Virus record (IMG/VR): IMGVR_UViG_3300037258_000931
Location: 64,001 to 128,000 of that record
DNA from: a virus
Reading direction: 5' to 3' (one strand)
Length of the DNA: 64,000 nt
Position numbers and translations under genes: made by a program
In this document: piece after piece, positions 50,467 through 58,832 of the stretch
Layout: each line of letters begins with the position of its first letter
Position numbering within the stretch: position 1 is the stretch's first letter
The notes under the pieces: generated by a model
The model's input: only the letters and a program-made list of their open reading frames with translations
The model's database searches: none
What the model was told of the DNA's origin: nothing

Positions 50467-51182
50467 CGCAGCAATTCTCCGTAGGCCGGGGTACCGGGGA
50501 GGCAGCCGTAGATGCCTAGAAACACATTGCGATCTTTGTTGGCCTGTTCCAGAATGTCGGCGCGATCGGTGATAGTGGCCATGCGCATGGTGGACGAGTT
50601 CTGGTGGAAGTACGGCAGGTTGGCTTTACCCATACCGATGCCGAGGCGGTGGGCGCGGATGTGATAGTCGCAGTCCTGGGCGTAGAGTTTCATGTCCTCG
50701 TTGAAAGGTCCGACGGTGTCCCAGACCGGTCGCGAGACCAGGAAAGCGGAAAAGTCGGGAGCTGGAACCAGGGGCATGCGCTCGGCCGGCGCCGCGATCG
50801 CTTCCATGGAATCCACGCCCATCCCGGTGATGAAGGGCTGTTCATAGCTCAAAAGTTCGCGGTAGAACCAGGGCGGCAGAACGACGTCATTGTTTACGAC
50901 CAAGACTTGGTTGTGGGGGGCATGATCGCGCTTGAGGCCGAAGAAGTATTGCAGCCCGATGTTCCAGCCGCGGCTGACGCCGAAGTTGGTGTTGGCCTGG
51001 ATGGTGTGGAGGCATCGCTTTTCCGAGTTGCCGTGTTGCTGCAGCAGCCACTCGCGGGTGCCGTCGGTGGACCCATTGTCGAAGACGAACAGCTCGACGG
51101 GAATGTCCTGGGCGAAGATGCTGGCGACGCACTTGCGGGTGAGGTCGAGGCAGTTGCGGGTAAGGGTAAGGACGGCGTTCAT
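50463..51182 (-). CDS. glycosyltransferase family 2, 239 aa
   Basis: GT-A fold. VFDNGSTDGTREWL near residue 33 binds the nucleotide, and VLVVNNDVVLPPW (about 93-105) is the DxD-type metal site (NND). DSYHIRAHRLG-like and other late motifs are present. It transfers a sugar to a surface glycan or virion protein. Coupled to the FkbM gene by stop-start overlap. It precedes a TCAGGG repeat block. Confidence 0.8.
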   Translation of the reverse strand: MNAVLTLTRNCLDLTRKCVASIFAQDIPVELFVFDNGSTDGTREWLLQQHGNSEKRCLHTIQANTNFGVSRGWNIGLQYFFGLKRDHAPHNQVLVVNNDVVLPPWFYRELLSYEQPFITGMGVDSMEAIAAPAERMPLVPAPDFSAFLVSRPVWDTVGPFNEDMKLYAQDCDYHIRAHRLGIGMGKANLPYFHQNSSTMRMATITDRADILEQANKDRNVFLGIYGCLPGTPAYGELLR

Positions 51183-51206
51183 GGTGGCTCCTTGGTTGGG
51201 ACAGAG

Positions 51207-51312
51207 ATCAGGGATCAGGGATCAGGGATCAGGGGTCAGGGGTCAGGGGTCAGGGATCAGAGAAAAGGATCAGGGGCCAGAGACCGGGGGTCACGGACCG
51301 GAGATCAGGGGT
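51207..51312. repeat. TCAGGGA heptamer block
   Basis: Tandem 7-base units of the type GGGATCA and GGGGTCA, about 12 copies with drift. They fill the 51183-51332 gap, which contains no gene. The same heptamer forms the arms of the family B repeats. Confidence 0.6.
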
Positions 51313-51332
51313 CCTAAATCAGGTTTGAGGCA

Positions 51333-51497
51333 TCAGGGCTTGATGACCGTGTGGAACAGCAGCAGGGCCAGCGCGAGCAGAATCAGGCGGTCTTTGAGTT
51401 CTTCGGCGCCGAAGACGGCTAAAGCACAGCAAAAGCAGGCCACCAGGTAACGGGCCAGATTGGCGAGATCGGAAAGTGGCAGGGCGGCGATCTGCAT
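51333..51497 (-). CDS. small membrane protein, 54 aa
   Basis: ATG 51497 overlaps the stop of the upstream glycosyltransferase (TGATG), so it is translationally coupled. Two hydrophobic segments (LARYLVACFCCALAVFG and LILLALALLLFHTVI). Possibly a membrane anchor for the cassette or a holin-like peptide. Confidence 0.5.
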   Translation of the reverse strand: MQIAALPLSDLANLARYLVACFCCALAVFGAEELKDRLILLALALLLFHTVIKP

Positions 51498-52207
51498 CAG
51501 GACTGCACCTGGAAGGGAAGCACGTCGGAGTAGTTTTCGTAGAGCCACTTATGGGCGGCGGTTGAGTCTTCTGGAATGATAGAGGGGCTGCGGCCGCCCC
51601 AGTGGTCGCAGTCGACGCCGACCAGCCGGTTGCGCAGTTTCTGGCGGCGCACTTCGCAGGATATCCAGTAATCGTAGACCCAGTAGCTGACCGGCTGATT
51701 CTGTGGCCAGCCGCCGCAGTTTTCAAGGACGGAGCGGCGGATGAAGAGCGCGAACCCGTCGAAGACCGCGACGTCGCAGACACCTGAAAAGCGCTGTCCA
51801 TGTGATTCAGCGTCGCGGCGCATGTTGGACCGGGTGCGCAGCCGGGTGAAGTTGGCGACCTGGAAGGGCTCGTTGTAGAGCTGCGGCAGGCCATGGCCAA
51901 GGCCGCCGAAGAATCCCACTGCGCCGACGGTTGGGTCTTCAAATTCGCGGGCCACGCGCAGATCCCACCCGGGCTCATAAATCGTTACGTCGTCGTGGAC
52001 GTAGGCGATGATCTCTTCGCTCGTGTTCTCGAAGATCTCCTGGTAGGCCACCATCATGGGCTTGCGGTAAACCTCATAGAGCGGATAGCGCTCGGAGGCG
52101 GTCGCGTACCAGCTATCGATACAGGCCAGCCAATTGCCGGGGGGAGCGCCAGGGTCCGGATTGGGATTGCCCCAGTGCAGGGTGGCATTGCCGAAGACCA
52201 GCTTCAT
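51497..52207 (-). CDS. glycosyltransferase-like protein, 236 aa
   Basis: IIAYVHDDVTIYEPGWDLRV (about residue 67) contains a DD metal-site motif as in GT2-like enzymes, followed by VGAVGFFGGLGHG. Later FDGFALFIRRSVLENCGGWP matches the acceptor-loop pattern of GT2 enzymes. Start at 52207 overlaps the epimerase stop, so it is coupled to it. Confidence 0.7.
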   Translation of the reverse strand: MKLVFGNATLHWGNPNPDPGAPPGNWLACIDSWYATASERYPLYEVYRKPMMVAYQEIFENTSEEIIAYVHDDVTIYEPGWDLRVAREFEDPTVGAVGFFGGLGHGLPQLYNEPFQVANFTRLRTRSNMRRDAESHGQRFSGVCDVAVFDGFALFIRRSVLENCGGWPQNQPVSYWVYDYWISCEVRRQKLRNRLVGVDCDHWGGRSPSIIPEDSTAAHKWLYENYSDVLPFQVQS

Positions 52208-53238
52208 TGGTTTTTCCTCCAGAAGGACGGCAGATTTTTTTCGATTTCGATGCCGGAAAACTCTTGGCCGCGGCGGAAGCCATGCTGCCGCGCCCAGGCG
52301 GCCATGCGCGCGATGCCTTTGCGTAGCGGCGTTTCCTGTTGGTAGCCGAGCAGAACGCGGGCGTGGTGGTGGTCACAGTAGGCGATCTTGACTTCATGGC
52401 GCTGGTCAAGGTGAACGACGCGGAGCGGGACATCCATAGCTTCGGCAACCATCTCAGCGAGCTGGTTGATGGTGCAGGGCTCGTCTCCGCCGATGTTGAA
52501 GATGTTGGCGATGGCGCGCGGGTTGGAAGGGGAAGAGGCGATGGCCGGGATGATGTCGCCGACGTAGGAGAAGGCGCGCTGCTGCTCGCCGTCGCCGTAG
52601 ACGGTCATCGGCGAATTGCGCAGGATCTGGTTCATGAAGATGCCAACCACGTTGCGGTAGCGATCGCCGATGTTCTGGCGTTCGCCGAGCACATTGTGGG
52701 GGCGGAAGATGACGTAGTCGAGCCCGAACATTTCCCGGCTGATAAAGAGTTCATCTTCGACAGCCGCCTTGGCGATGCCGTAGGAGTCTTCCGGCGCCGG
52801 GGGCATGTGTTCGCCGAACGGGACTTGACTGGCCCCGTAGACCGCCATGGACGAGGTGAAGACGAAGCACTTTACGCCGTGATTGACGGACGCATTGATG
52901 AGGTTGACGGAGCCGATGAGGTTGTTCTGGTAGTTGAACCGTTTGATGAAGTGGCTCAAACCTTCGGCGGCGTAGGCGGCCAGGTGATAGACGACCTCGA
53001 AGCGACCTTCCTGAAAGAGCGTGTCTACAAGCCGCTCGTCGAGGATGGAGCCCCGGACGAAGATGACGTCGCCCAGTGTCGAGGAGATTTTTTTGGCCGA
53101 GCCGGGTGTTTCCAGGTTGTCGAGAAAGCCGCCACTGAGATCGTCGAGCACGGTGACGCGATGGCCCTGATTGACGAGGTAGTCGGAGAGGTGGCTGCCG
53201 ATGAAGCCGGCGCCGCCGGTGACGAGTACGTTGGCCAT
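52204..53238 (-). CDS. NAD-dependent nucleotide-sugar epimerase/dehydratase, 344 aa
   Basis: TGGAGFIGSH at 7-16 binds NAD. The catalytic triad is near S130, Y153 and K157 (DSYGIAKAAVED). This is a full-length extended SDR, as in UDP-glucose 4-epimerases and related dehydratases. It supplies a modified nucleotide sugar to the glycosyltransferases around it. Leftward operon, preceded by a family B repeat. Confidence 0.85.
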   Translation of the reverse strand: MANVLVTGGAGFIGSHLSDYLVNQGHRVTVLDDLSGGFLDNLETPGSAKKISSTLGDVIFVRGSILDERLVDTLFQEGRFEVVYHLAAYAAEGLSHFIKRFNYQNNLIGSVNLINASVNHGVKCFVFTSSMAVYGASQVPFGEHMPPAPEDSYGIAKAAVEDELFISREMFGLDYVIFRPHNVLGERQNIGDRYRNVVGIFMNQILRNSPMTVYGDGEQQRAFSYVGDIIPAIASSPSNPRAIANIFNIGGDEPCTINQLAEMVAEAMDVPLRVVHLDQRHEVKIAYCDHHHARVLLGYQQETPLRKGIARMAAWARQHGFRRGQEFSGIEIEKNLPSFWRKNQ

Positions 53239-53260
53239 GGGTCGCTCCTTTCAGTTGCGA

Positions 53261-53533
53261 CAGAGATCGGGGATCAGAGATCAGGGATCAGAGATCAGGG
53301 ATCAGAGATCAGGGATCAGAGATCAGAGATCAGGGATCAGTTAAAAGCAAAAGCAAAAGCAAAGGCAAAAGCAACGGCAACCGCAACGGCAACCGCAGGT
53401 TCTTCGACTTCGGTCGCTTTGCTCCCTTCGCTCAGAATGACATCCGATTTAGGTGCTCAGGATGACAGGCTTTTGCTTTTCCCTGACTCCTGATCCCTGA
53501 TCTCTGACCCCTGACAACTGAAACCTGACCCCT
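53261..53533. repeat. composite repeat, family B copy 2
   Basis: Left arm of about ten TCAGGGA/TCAGAGA units, then AAAAGCAAAAGC and AACGGCAACCGC runs, core 53411-53443, right arm of inverted CCCTGA units. It fills the 302-base gap 53239-53540, which has no gene. Confidence 0.65.
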
Positions 53534-53540
53534 GTTCGGC

Positions 53541-54107
53541 TCAGCGGCCGTGGCGCAGGATGCCCAACCCGAAGCGGACCGGGTAGTTGAAGGCGGTGAG
53601 ATGGTGTTCGGCGGCGAGTTGGACCATGGCGCTGGCCACCTCCCGAAAAGACACGGTGTCGTGAAACAGAACGCAGTCCGAGTGGGCAACGGCCCACAGG
53701 CCGGCGTCGTAGGTGTCATCGAAGCGGTGCGCGAGATCGACATGGACCAGATCGTAGTGAGCGTCTTGCGGCTGCGCCTCGATCCAGACGCGAAAATCCG
53801 ATTGGGCCAGCGTGACGTTGGGAAAGGGTCGCAGATTGGAGATCGCGAAGGCCATGGTTTCCGCGGGGTCTCCCATTCCGGAATGCTCGTCGCCGGCGAA
53901 GGTATCAACGCCTGTGACGCGATCGAAGTAATGGGCGAGCGCAGCGGTGGAATAGCCGTGCTGGACTCCGAACTCAAGCGCCGAGTCGGAGCGGAGAGCG
54001 AAGTCCTGAAGCAGGGCGGGCAGGATCTGCTCATTGGGCGCCCAGCCGTCTGGAGCCTGAATGGGCCGTGGCAGCTCACGTAGAAACCCAGGGGTGTATT
54101 GAATCAT
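53541..54107 (-). CDS. class I SAM methyltransferase, 188 aa
   Basis: SALEFGVQHGYSTAALAHYF is the SAM motif I, and ANSDCVLFHDTVSFREVASA-like text in the C-terminal part matches the Methyltransf_24 type. It is a close paralogue of the upstream gene at 54107 (shared EFGV-HGYSTAALA and FHDT-SF-EV blocks). Start overlaps the neighbour's stop. Probably methylates a glycan. Confidence 0.72.
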   Translation of the reverse strand: MIQYTPGFLRELPRPIQAPDGWAPNEQILPALLQDFALRSDSALEFGVQHGYSTAALAHYFDRVTGVDTFAGDEHSGMGDPAETMAFAISNLRPFPNVTLAQSDFRVWIEAQPQDAHYDLVHVDLAHRFDDTYDAGLWAVAHSDCVLFHDTVSFREVASAMVQLAAEHHLTAFNYPVRFGLGILRHGR

Positions 54108-54802
54108 CACTGAGCGGGCGCCTGCGATTCTTGTACCGATTCCCGTACCGATTCCCGTACCAGGATGCCAAGGCCCTGGCAGTAGGGGTAGTTGTAGAAG
54201 CTGTAGCCGGAGATTTCAGCCAGGTCGAGAAGGGCTTCTTTGACTTCAGGAAATGATTCGGTGTCATGGAAGATGGCGCAGCGGGTGTGCTGGAGCGCGA
54301 GGACGCCGCAGGCGAAGGTGTGCTGATAGGTGTGGATGATATCGGTATGGATGAGGTCGACCTGACCGTCGTCGCTTGCGGTGTGAGGCGAGCCGCCCTT
54401 CAAGCGGTTGCAGAGGTAGCAGAAGCTCGGTTCCTGCGAGGAGGGAACGAAGCTGTGCAGCGGCCAGCCATCGACGGTGTATCCGTAGTCGAAGAAGCCG
54501 GTCTGGATGAGTTGAATATTGGACCACGGCTCCAGGGTGCGGCGGGTGGTTTCGATCATAGGCGCGGTGGTGCCGGCGAGCAGGTCGCCGGTAAAGGGCT
54601 CGATGCCGAGGACGAACTGAAAGTTGTTGGCCAGAGCCGCGGTGGAGTAACCGTGCCAGACGCCGAACTCGATGGCCAGGTGGTTTTGGATGCCGAAGCG
54701 TCGCAGGATCGACGGCAGGATCTTTTCCAGGCCATCCCACGAGGTGGGCACGCGGGGCAGATTGGGGACGTCGACGAAAAATTCAGGTTCGTAGAGTTGC
54801 AT
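54107..54802 (-). CDS. class I SAM methyltransferase, paralogue, 231 aa
   Basis: AIEFGVWHGYSTAALANNFQ (about 43-62) binds SAM, and CAIFHDTESFPEVKEALLDL lies in the C-terminal half. It matches its neighbour in order of motifs and so arose by tandem duplication. It has an extra 40-residue insertion (SSQEPSFCYLCNRLKGGSPH) and a short repetitive tail (RESVRESVQES). Confidence 0.72.
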   Translation of the reverse strand: MQLYEPEFFVDVPNLPRVPTSWDGLEKILPSILRRFGIQNHLAIEFGVWHGYSTAALANNFQFVLGIEPFTGDLLAGTTAPMIETTRRTLEPWSNIQLIQTGFFDYGYTVDGWPLHSFVPSSQEPSFCYLCNRLKGGSPHTASDDGQVDLIHTDIIHTYQHTFACGVLALQHTRCAIFHDTESFPEVKEALLDLAEISGYSFYNYPYCQGLGILVRESVRESVQESQAPAQ

Positions 54803-54818
54803 GATGCTCCTTGCGGCG

Positions 54819-54942
54819 GTCAGTGGACAGTTAAAGGCAAAAGCAAAAGCAACCGCAGGTCCTTCGGCTTCGGTCGCTTTGCTCCCTTCGCTCAGGATGA
54901 CATCCGATATTGGGCTCAGGATGACAGCGGGTTTTGGTTTTA
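54819..54942. repeat. composite repeat, family B copy 3
   Basis: Left arm reduced, AAAGGCAAAAGC run, core 54870-54902, then GATATTGGGCTCAGGATGAC. It lacks most of the right heptamer arm. It fills the gap before the next leftward gene. Confidence 0.6.
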
Positions 54943-54946
54943 CTGT

Positions 54947-56203
54947 TCAGTGCCGACTAGTTCTTCCTTCCCGAAACCAGGCTTCCCATCGAGGCCACAG
55001 ATTTTGCCAGGCGTACTGCGGGTCGAGGCTGGCGCGCCGGCTAAGAAAGCGCTCAGCGCAGGCGGCCCAGGCGGCGGGGTCATAGACCGGGCGCACCGAG
55101 CAATAGAGCCCTTCCTTGCGAAAGGCCAGAGGTTCGACGCGCATCTCTTCCGGCACCAGCTCCGCGCCGCCGGCGTAGTTGCCGTGGATGACTGGAGTTC
55201 CGCAGGCCAGCGACTCGGCCAGAGGATAACCGAAGCCCTCGGCGCCAATGCCGAAGGTAAGGTTGCATGCCGAGTAGGCTTTGGCCATATCGTCGTCGGA
55301 GAGAAAGCCGACCGAGATCACGGTGCGGTCCAGAAGGCCGTAATCGACCAGCAGGGCGGGAATGGACCAGTAACGTTCGAGGGCATCGGTGTGCACCCAG
55401 AGCCGAATGCGATGGGTTTTGCCGAGCAGGGCAGCGGCCTCAATGCCCAGTGCCCAGTCTTTGCGGGTCTGATTGGTGGCTACGATGCCGATCAGAGTTT
55501 CCCCGGCCATAACCGAGCTGAGCTGGGGACCGCTGGTCAGCGAGCGGGCGCCGGTGATGGAACCGAAGCGAAAGCGGCACTCGATACTGTTGCGCGGATA
55601 AAAGACCGAAGTATCGATGCCGTGAGGAAGGTGATCCGGCTCCTGATCGAGGGCCAGGGTACGGGCAACGACTCCTGCCGACCAGGCACCGTAAGCGATG
55701 ATCCGATTGAAGCCGAGCAGCGCCTGATGAAGCGGGAAGGAGAGTTTTCGATTGGGGCCGTCGGCATCGATGGGGAAGTAGCCCCAACGTTCGAACGGAG
55801 CTTTGACGAGCCACTCGCGCAGCGGCTTGCGGCCGGCCAGCATCTCACAGCGTGCAGGTTGGGCATACCAGAGCAGCCGGGACAGATCCCAGATGGGCAT
55901 AGATATGCCCCACTCGTCGCCGGCGAAATCCTTCCAGACCTCAGGGAGGCCGGGGATGATCCAGTCGTTCATGCCTTCGATGGCGTACTGCTGAAAGCCG
56001 AAATTACGCGAACCGGGGCCGCCGTAGCCGAGCACGCCTACGCGGTAGACGTCGGCAAGGTGGCGATGAATGCGGGTGGCGAGATCGGCGGTGATGCGGC
56101 CCAGCCCAGTGGAGGAAGAAGGCGCGTCGCTAATCAGCAGCAGCGGAATCGGCTGGCTGGTGGAGCGGGGCGCCCCGCCGCTGGAGATTGGATGTACAGT
56201 CAT
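54947..56203 (-). CDS. glycosyltransferase family 4-type, 418 aa
   Basis: GT-B fold. An N-terminal Gly-rich start (ISDAPSSSTGLGRITADLAT), a mid linker, and the C-terminal signature GIGAEGFGYPLAESLACGTP followed by VIHGNYAGGAEL, the retaining GT4 nucleotide-binding E-x7-E type block. It transfers a sugar from a nucleotide donor. Start overlaps the previous stop. Full family length. Confidence 0.82.
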   Translation of the reverse strand: MTVHPISSGGAPRSTSQPIPLLLISDAPSSSTGLGRITADLATRIHRHLADVYRVGVLGYGGPGSRNFGFQQYAIEGMNDWIIPGLPEVWKDFAGDEWGISMPIWDLSRLLWYAQPARCEMLAGRKPLREWLVKAPFERWGYFPIDADGPNRKLSFPLHQALLGFNRIIAYGAWSAGVVARTLALDQEPDHLPHGIDTSVFYPRNSIECRFRFGSITGARSLTSGPQLSSVMAGETLIGIVATNQTRKDWALGIEAAALLGKTHRIRLWVHTDALERYWSIPALLVDYGLLDRTVISVGFLSDDDMAKAYSACNLTFGIGAEGFGYPLAESLACGTPVIHGNYAGGAELVPEEMRVEPLAFRKEGLYCSVRPVYDPAAWAACAERFLSRRASLDPQYAWQNLWPRWEAWFREGRTSRH

Positions 56204-56436
56204 GGTTTGGCAACCGTCATCTTGGGATAGTGGACGCGTCCGGTTTTGCTGGTCTGCCGCTGGACCAGCGGCTGGCCGCGGGGGATGCGGGTTTCAGCAT
56301 AGTGGACCTTGCAGGCCGGGCTGATGAAAACCTGGCCATCGACGGGGCGACCCTGATTACGGCAGATGCAACCGTTTTTAGTATTGACCGGGGCAGGACC
56401 TAAAAGGGGTATGGAAGATAGAGATTCTGCGAGCAT
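56200..56436 (-). CDS. small hypothetical protein, 78 aa
   Basis: ATG 56436 with a weak AGAAG upstream. Contains CICRNQGRPVDG and ACKVHYAETRIPRGQPL, a possible Cys/His metal site. It ends in the overlap with the GT4 start, so it is probably real and coupled. No family is recognised. Confidence 0.45.
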   Translation of the reverse strand: MLAESLSSIPLLGPAPVNTKNGCICRNQGRPVDGQVFISPACKVHYAETRIPRGQPLVQRQTSKTGRVHYPKMTVAKP

Positions 56437-56485
56437 GACTTCTGAGTAGTAGAGCAAATCGAGTTTTTGCGCAAGGATGATTTTC

Positions 56486-56710
56486 AGGGATCAGTTGACA
56501 GGGATCAGGGGTCAGAGATCAGTTATCAGAGATCAGTTGTCAGTGGACAGTTAAAGGCAAGAGCAAAAGCAACCACAGGTTCTTCGGCTTCGGTCGCTCT
56601 GCTCCCTGCGCTCAGGATGACAACCGATTTAGGTGCTCAGGATGACAGGTTTTTTCTGATCCCTGATCCCTGATCTCCGACCCCTGATCTCTGATCCCTG
56701 ACCCCTGACT
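56486..56710. repeat. composite repeat, family B copy 4
   Basis: TCAGGGA heptamers, AAAGGCAAGAGCAAAAGC, core 56590-56622, GATTTAGGTGCTCAGGATGA and an inverted CCCTGAT arm. It occupies the 281-base gap 56437-56717. No gene. Confidence 0.65.
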
Positions 56711-56717
56711 GCTGCCT

Positions 56718-57359
56718 TTATGGTTCCCAGACAAAGACGCGATCGAGGAGGGGGTGTGTGGCGCGGCTGCGCAGGAACGGGAGTTCGAGCTGCTGGTGGG
56801 GTTGCCGGCAGATGTTTTTAGCGCCGTGCACGCCGAGATTGCCGATGAGGATATAGGTGCAGCCGCGGTCGAGGATCTGGTCTTCTTTGACTCCGTACAT
56901 ATTGCCGCCAGCGGCCGGCATGGGCAGATTGGGATCGATCCACTGCGTGATCCAGGAGCCTACGACGACCTCCGGTTGATAGCGATCGATGGCATCGATC
57001 GCATCCACCCGCTCCACGAAGGCAGGGTATTGGATGACCGGATGGCCCATGAGTTCATAGTGGTAGCGAACGTGCGGCCATTGCTGCATGTGGTTGTCGG
57101 TGGCTGGAATGCCCAGATGAAAGGCGAGATCGCCGGTGCCGGAGCCGATCTCGATAGCCTTGCGGGCGCCGATTTTTTCTTTCAGCCAGGCGATCAACTC
57201 GACGGTAGGGTAGCCGTAGCGGGCGTGGCGGTGACCGAAGAGCTGGAGGCTCTGTTGAGAATAGGCGTGGTAGGCCGCAGCGGGCAGCAGCTTGATCTGT
57301 CCATTGGCGTCGAGCAGGGCCGCGGTCTCGATCGAGCGGTCGAGAAGTGTAAAATCCAT
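56718..57359 (-). CDS. class I SAM methyltransferase-like protein, 213 aa
   Basis: ATG 57359. KAIEIGSGTGDLAFHLGIP (about 66-84) is the SAM motif I. The N-terminal part carries a Tyr/His-rich helix (AAYHAYSQQSLQLFGHRHAR), and the enzyme has an acidic post-motif region (DAIDAIDRYQPEVVVGSWIT). Its target is unclear. It is the promoter-proximal gene of the leftward cassette. Confidence 0.72.
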   Translation of the reverse strand: MDFTLLDRSIETAALLDANGQIKLLPAAAYHAYSQQSLQLFGHRHARYGYPTVELIAWLKEKIGARKAIEIGSGTGDLAFHLGIPATDNHMQQWPHVRYHYELMGHPVIQYPAFVERVDAIDAIDRYQPEVVVGSWITQWIDPNLPMPAAGGNMYGVKEDQILDRGCTYILIGNLGVHGAKNICRQPHQQLELPFLRSRATHPLLDRVFVWEP

Positions 57360-57414
57360 GAGAGAATTGTTGCATCGCGGGCGCAAAGGGCGCAATTACT
57401 GTAGGAAGACGGGA

Positions 57415-57433
57415 CAGTCCAGAGTCTGGACTG
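57415..57433. promoter_or_regulatory. operator-like palindrome
   Basis: CAGTCCAGAGTCTGGACTG is a perfect 19-base palindrome about a single G. It lies between the divergent genes at 57359 (leftward) and 57444 (rightward), where a shared repressor site would be expected. No promoter motif is obvious beside it. Confidence 0.6.
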
Positions 57434-57443
57434 AAGATGAGCC

Positions 57444-57977
57444 ATGCCAAGCGTTATCTACAGACCGGTGCTGGTCATTAACGCGGCGTACGAGCCGGTG
57501 TCGATCCAACCGGTGCGTTATGCCTTGAGCATGATGGTGAAGAGCAAGGCGGTGATGGTAGAGGATCTCGATGTGGAGATCCGCCCTGGGCTGCGAGTGC
57601 CTTCGGTGATTCGTCTGGAGTTTAACGCCGAGGAGGACAAATACCGCCACTCGCGGATGCCGCGCAAGATGCTGAGCCGGAAAAATATTTATATCCGCGA
57701 CCACTTCAAGTGCCAGTATTGCGGGACGCGGCCCAATCCCCGCGAGCTAACCTTGGATCATGTAACCCCGAAGTCGCTGGGGGGCAGAACCGCGTGGGAA
57801 AATCTGGTGGCGTGCTGCAGAAAATGCAATCATGCCAAAGGCAATAAGACGCTGGCGGAGGCGGGATTGAGCCTGCTGCATCCGCCCCGGGAATTGACAG
57901 TTCACACTCACCGGCATCTGCTTCGCAGGCTGGGACTGGAAGAGGACGAGCGGTGGGGCAAGTATCTTTATGCGTGA
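57444..57977 (+). CDS. HNH endonuclease, 177 aa
   Basis: HNH motif: two zinc-knuckle CxxC pairs (CQYC 90-93 and CRKC 125-128) enclose [13 protein letters not shown] (catalytic His 106) and AWENLV (Asn 119-120), ending CNHAKGNKT. It is a compact, full-length HNH domain after a 60-residue N-terminal part found in many bacterial HNH proteins. Likely cuts DNA. It may serve packaging, or be a homing-type enzyme. Confidence 0.85.
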   Translation: MPSVIYRPVLVINAAYEPVSIQPVRYALSMMVKSKAVMVEDLDVEIRPGLRVPSVIRLEFNAEEDKYRHSRMPRKMLSRKNIYIRDHFKCQYCGTRPNPRELTLDHVTPKSLGGRTAWENLVACCRKCNHAKGNKTLAEAGLSLLHPPRELTVHTHRHLLRRLGLEEDERWGKYLYA

Positions 57978-58007
57978 GGGCGCGAAGATGTGTGGAGGGA
58001 GGAAGCG

Positions 58008-58448
58008 ATGTGTCTGCCGGTACAACCGTTCAAGGTAAAGCGGGAGTGGGAGCATGCGGGACTGCAGTGCGCGGTGACCCAGGCTCAGGAAGCGGGCAAT
58101 CACTGCGGCTATGTCCGTGTGCCGCCGGGGCATTTGTTGCACGGCGTCGGGTTTGAAACCAGCGATCGAGTGCAGTCTCTTGAGGTTCACGGCGGGGTGA
58201 CCTTCTCTGAGCTGGAACCGTGCACCGAGCATGCCGACGGCCAGGGATGGTGGTTGGGTTTCGATTGCGCTCACGCCTGGGATACGCGCTATGATCCGGA
58301 GGCCGACGTCAAGACTCTTTCGCCGGAGGCTGCGTCTATAGTGGAGTGGGCCCGCGACTTTGCCTTTTTGTCTGGTCGCCATTTTTGGACCGAAGCGGAA
58401 GTAGAGGCTGAGTGTGAAAGTCTGGCCGAGCAGTTAGCGGCGATTTAA
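58008..58448 (+). CDS. conserved phage hypothetical protein, 146 aa
   Basis: GAGGGAGGAAGCG precedes ATG 58008. Contains EWEHAGLQCAVTQAQEAGNH and HCGYVRVPPGHLLHGVGFE, then VHGGVTF and WWLGFDCAHAWDTR, a set I recall as conserved in many phage proteins of unknown function. No enzyme motif is identified. Confidence 0.7.
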   Translation: MCLPVQPFKVKREWEHAGLQCAVTQAQEAGNHCGYVRVPPGHLLHGVGFETSDRVQSLEVHGGVTFSELEPCTEHADGQGWWLGFDCAHAWDTRYDPEADVKTLSPEAASIVEWARDFAFLSGRHFWTEAEVEAECESLAEQLAAI

Positions 58449-58460
58449 GGAAAAGCGAAT

Positions 58461-58832
58461 ATGTCAAAGACCACGGTAGGGCCGTTCACCGCATTTGTAG
58501 GCCGGCGGATTGGGATGAGGCGGAAGACTAAAAAAATCCCCGCAGAAGAGATGGCCAGAAAAATCGGCGTGAGCCAGACGGTGCTGGACAACATGGAGCG
58601 CGGCCTGTGCCACATCAATCTGGAGCAGCTAATGCAGTTTGCGCGCTGGCTGACGCCCACCAGCGATCTGCTGGGGCTGCCGCAGATGGTGGACGAGGAC
58701 ATGAACGACTACCTGGACAAGCGCATCCGGGCGATGACCGAGGAGGAGCTGCGCGCCTGGCAGAGCGATCCGGCACCCTATCTGGAAGACCGGCGCCGGC
58801 TGTTTGTGCTGGACCTGGATGAAGGCCAGTGA
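58461..58832 (+). CDS. Xre-family helix-turn-helix regulator, 123 aa
   Basis: GRRIGMRRKTKKIPAEEMAR is followed by KIGVSQTVLDNMERGLCHIN, a standard Xre HTH (recognition helix near SQTVLDNME). The C-terminal half (MTEEELRAWQSDPAPYLEDR) may dimerise. Probably a phage regulator of a nearby promoter such as the divergent palindrome at 57415. Its stop overlaps the next start. Confidence 0.75.
   Translation: MSKTTVGPFTAFVGRRIGMRRKTKKIPAEEMARKIGVSQTVLDNMERGLCHINLEQLMQFARWLTPTSDLLGLPQMVDEDMNDYLDKRIRAMTEEELRAWQSDPAPYLEDRRRLFVLDLDEGQ

Noticed and set aside
52339-56230. Two very long plus-strand open frames (384 and 654 codons) over the glycan cassette
   Set aside because: Both are complements of recognised minus-strand enzymes (epimerase, GT4, methyltransferases). 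Their products are Val/Asp/Gly-rich and contain stretches coded by the TCAGGG repeats.
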